Shown here: positions 7,146-8,907 of the stretch, piece after piece
Layout: every line of letters starts with the position of its first letter
How positions within the stretch are numbered: the stretch's first letter is position 1
Origin: Candidatus Altimarinota bacterium
GTDB lineage: Bacteria; Patescibacteriota; Gracilibacteria; GCA-2401425; JAJOLG01
Length of the DNA: 8,907 bases
Reading direction: 5' to 3'
NCBI GenBank assembly: GCA_021129445.1
Contig: JAJOLG010000073.1
Span: 1-8,907, forward strand
The notes under the pieces: generated by a model
Told to the model about the DNA's origin: nothing
What the model saw: only the letters and a program-made list of their open reading frames with translations
Databases searched by the model: none
Position numbers and translations under genes: made by a program

Positions 7146-8907
7146 ATGCAAAAGAAAAAATTCAAACTAAAATCAAAATTCAAGCCGTCGTGAGACCAAC
7201 CAAAAGCAATAAAAACCTTGGTTGAATGAATAAAAAACTGAGAAAAAGAACAAGTTTTACTTTGAGCAACATGAACTTGAAAAACTTTCACAATAGCAAA
7301 TGTCATTCAGGCAACTCAAAAAACAACAATTATTTTTGCTCACAATAAAACCCTTGCAGCGCAACTTGCTGCGGAAATGAAAGAGTTTTTTCCAGATAAT
7401 GCAGTTTGTTATTATATTTCTTATTATGATTATTATCAACCTGAGGCATATATACCAAAAAGTGACACTTTTATCGAGAAAACTACCCAAATAAATGAAG
7501 AAATTGCAAAATATCGTCATTTTGCAACTCAAAATTTAATTGAAAGAAACGATGTGATAATTATCGCATCAGTTTCTGCAATTTATTGACTTTGAGACCC
7601 GGAAGATTATAAAAAATTAGCAATAAACCTAAAAGTTTGAGATGAAATAAATAGAAATGATTTTTTGAGAAAATTGACTGATATTCAATTTACAAGAAAT
7701 TTTTGAAGTTTTAAACAAGGGCAATTCAATGTTTTATGAGACATTGTAGAAGTCTTTCCGCCAGCATGAGACGATATAATTCGTATCGAATTTTTTTGAG
7801 ATGAAATTGAAAAAATTTCGAGAGTTGACCATTTAATTTGAGATACAATTGAAGAAGTAGATTTTTTTAGAATTTACCCAGCAAAACACAATGTAACATT
7901 GAAAGAAAAAATAAAAGAAGCAATTCCAAATATTATTGAAGAAATGAAAACACAAGAAAAATTTTTCCTTGACAGATGAGATGCTTTGGCAGCAGAAAGA
8001 ATTGTGGTTAGAACCAGTTATGATATTGAAATGCTGAGGGAAACTTGATATTGTAATTGAGTTGAAAATTATGTAAAACACTTAAATTTTCATGAATGAC
8101 AAAAAAAAGTTCCAACACTTTTAGATTTTTTACCAGAGGATTTTTTACTAATAATTGATGAATCTCACATTACGGTTCCACAAATTTGAGCAATGTACGA
8201 ATGAAATAAATCAAGAAAACAAAGTTTGATAAATTATGGTTTTAGACTTCCATCGTCAGAAGAAAATCGCCCATTGATGTTTTCTGAATTTGAAGAATAC
8301 ATGAAAAATACAATTTTCGTTTCTGCAACACCTTGAAAATATGAATACAGAAATTGAGATGAAAACACAAGAGTTGCACAGCAAATTATTCGTCCAACTT
8401 GACTCTTAGATCCAAAAATAACTGTAAAAAAGAAGGATAAAATGGTTGAAGATGTTTGCGACGAAATTCGTAAAGTTATTGCAAAATGAGAAAGAGCGCT
8501 TGTGACAACTGTCACAAAAAAATCTGCCGAAGAAATTTCAAATCACTTTTTATCCCAATGAATTAAAGCAAATTATCTACATTCTGAAATAGATACAATG
8601 GAAAGAATTGAGATTTTAAGAGATTTAAGATTGTGAAAAATTGATGTAATTGTTTGAATAAATCTTTTAAGAGAATGACTTGATCTTCCAGAGGTTTCAT
8701 TAATTTCAATTTTGGATGCTGATAAAAGATGATTTTTAAGATCAAAAGATGCACTTATTCAAATAATTTGAAGAGCTGCAAGAAATGTAAATTGAAGAGT
8801 GATAATGTATTGAGATGAAATCACAGAAGTAATGGAATATGCAATAAATGAAACAAACAGAAGAAGGTCCATTCAAGAAGAATACAACAAAAAACACTGA
8901 ATCACTC
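7146..8907 (+). CDS. uvrB: UvrABC system protein B (partial, 3' end outside window)
   Basis: The first 587 residues of UvrB, the damage-verifying helicase-like subunit of nucleotide excision repair that receives DNA from UvrA and recruits UvrC. Visible: the N-terminal signature FKPSGDQPKAI, Walker A GATGTGKT (residues 40-47, Lys46), the beta-hairpin [12 protein letters not shown] (93-104) that probes the damaged strand, [26 protein letters not shown] with the DESH Walker B box at 338-341, FVSATPG, the [13 protein letters not shown] segment, [15 protein letters not shown], and helicase motif VI QIIGRAARN (539-547). About 34 of roughly 36 glycines are TGA codons, including all three in Walker A. 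The ATG at 7146 gives the normal N-terminus. The coding frame is still open at the window end; about 70-80 residues, including the UvrC-binding UVR domain, should follow. Confidence 0.97.

Noticed and set aside
5762-8754. Minus-strand ORFs opposite recJ and uvrB, and a plus-strand fragment at 7377-7589
   Set aside because: The minus-strand ones are antisense shadows. The plus-strand fragment is a piece of uvrB cut by TGA codons that are glycine here.
3511-8907. Mycoplasma-type code with UGA as tryptophan
   Set aside because: TGA falls on invariant glycines (Walker A, GGH, GRAARN), while conserved tryptophans, such as in SemiSWEET NCLAWTIYG, are TGG.
1-8907. CRISPR array, tRNA, rRNA or insertion sequence
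   Set aside because: No regularly spaced repeats, cloverleaf, ribosomal RNA-like sequence or transposase was found; repeats here are short A/T runs due to base composition.

Overview
The window is from a very AT-rich bacterium that reads UGA as glycine (genetic code 25), which points to a candidate-phyla-radiation lineage such as Gracilibacteria or Absconditabacteria. The proof is internal. In uvrB the Walker A motif GATGTGKT is complete only if its three TGA codons are glycine, and about 34 of roughly 36 glycines in that gene are TGA. The same reading restores catalytic or structural glycines in recJ, the sortase, the PfkB kinase, the LOG protein and SemiSWEET. Read with the standard code the window looks nearly gene-free. 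With UGA as Gly it is densely coding: seven complete well-supported genes, one gene cut by the window edge, and one doubtful small ORF.

Left half (69-3288, minus strand, read right to left): a sortase (TTG start, 3288 to 2581) ends at an 11-bp hairpin terminator with a T-tract. A TATAAT promoter beside that hairpin appears to start a four-gene cluster: a 157-residue single-pass membrane protein of unknown function, a LOG/TIGR00725-like Rossmann protein, a 94-residue SemiSWEET sugar transporter and a PfkB-family sugar kinase. Gaps are 18-31 bp and a 14-bp hairpin at 16-49 closes the cluster. SemiSWEET next to a sugar kinase suggests facilitated sugar entry followed by trapping through phosphorylation.

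Middle (3289-3510): an intergenic region of almost pure A/T separates the sortase from a divergent 557-residue protein on the plus strand. This has a cytoplasmic N-terminal domain, one membrane helix and a large outer part resembling the baseplate J-like proteins seen in CPR genomes. The divergent pair probably both serve the cell envelope.

Right half (5185-8907, plus strand): a promoter with a TACTA/TAGTA inverted repeat leads into a 40-codon ORF that looks like the start of a ribbon-helix-helix antitoxin with a frameshifted tail. The tail overlaps the start of recJ (single-strand 5'-3' exonuclease), followed after 58 bp by uvrB (nucleotide excision repair), which runs off the window. RecJ and UvrB form a DNA repair pair. 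No tRNA, rRNA, CRISPR array or insertion sequence was seen.
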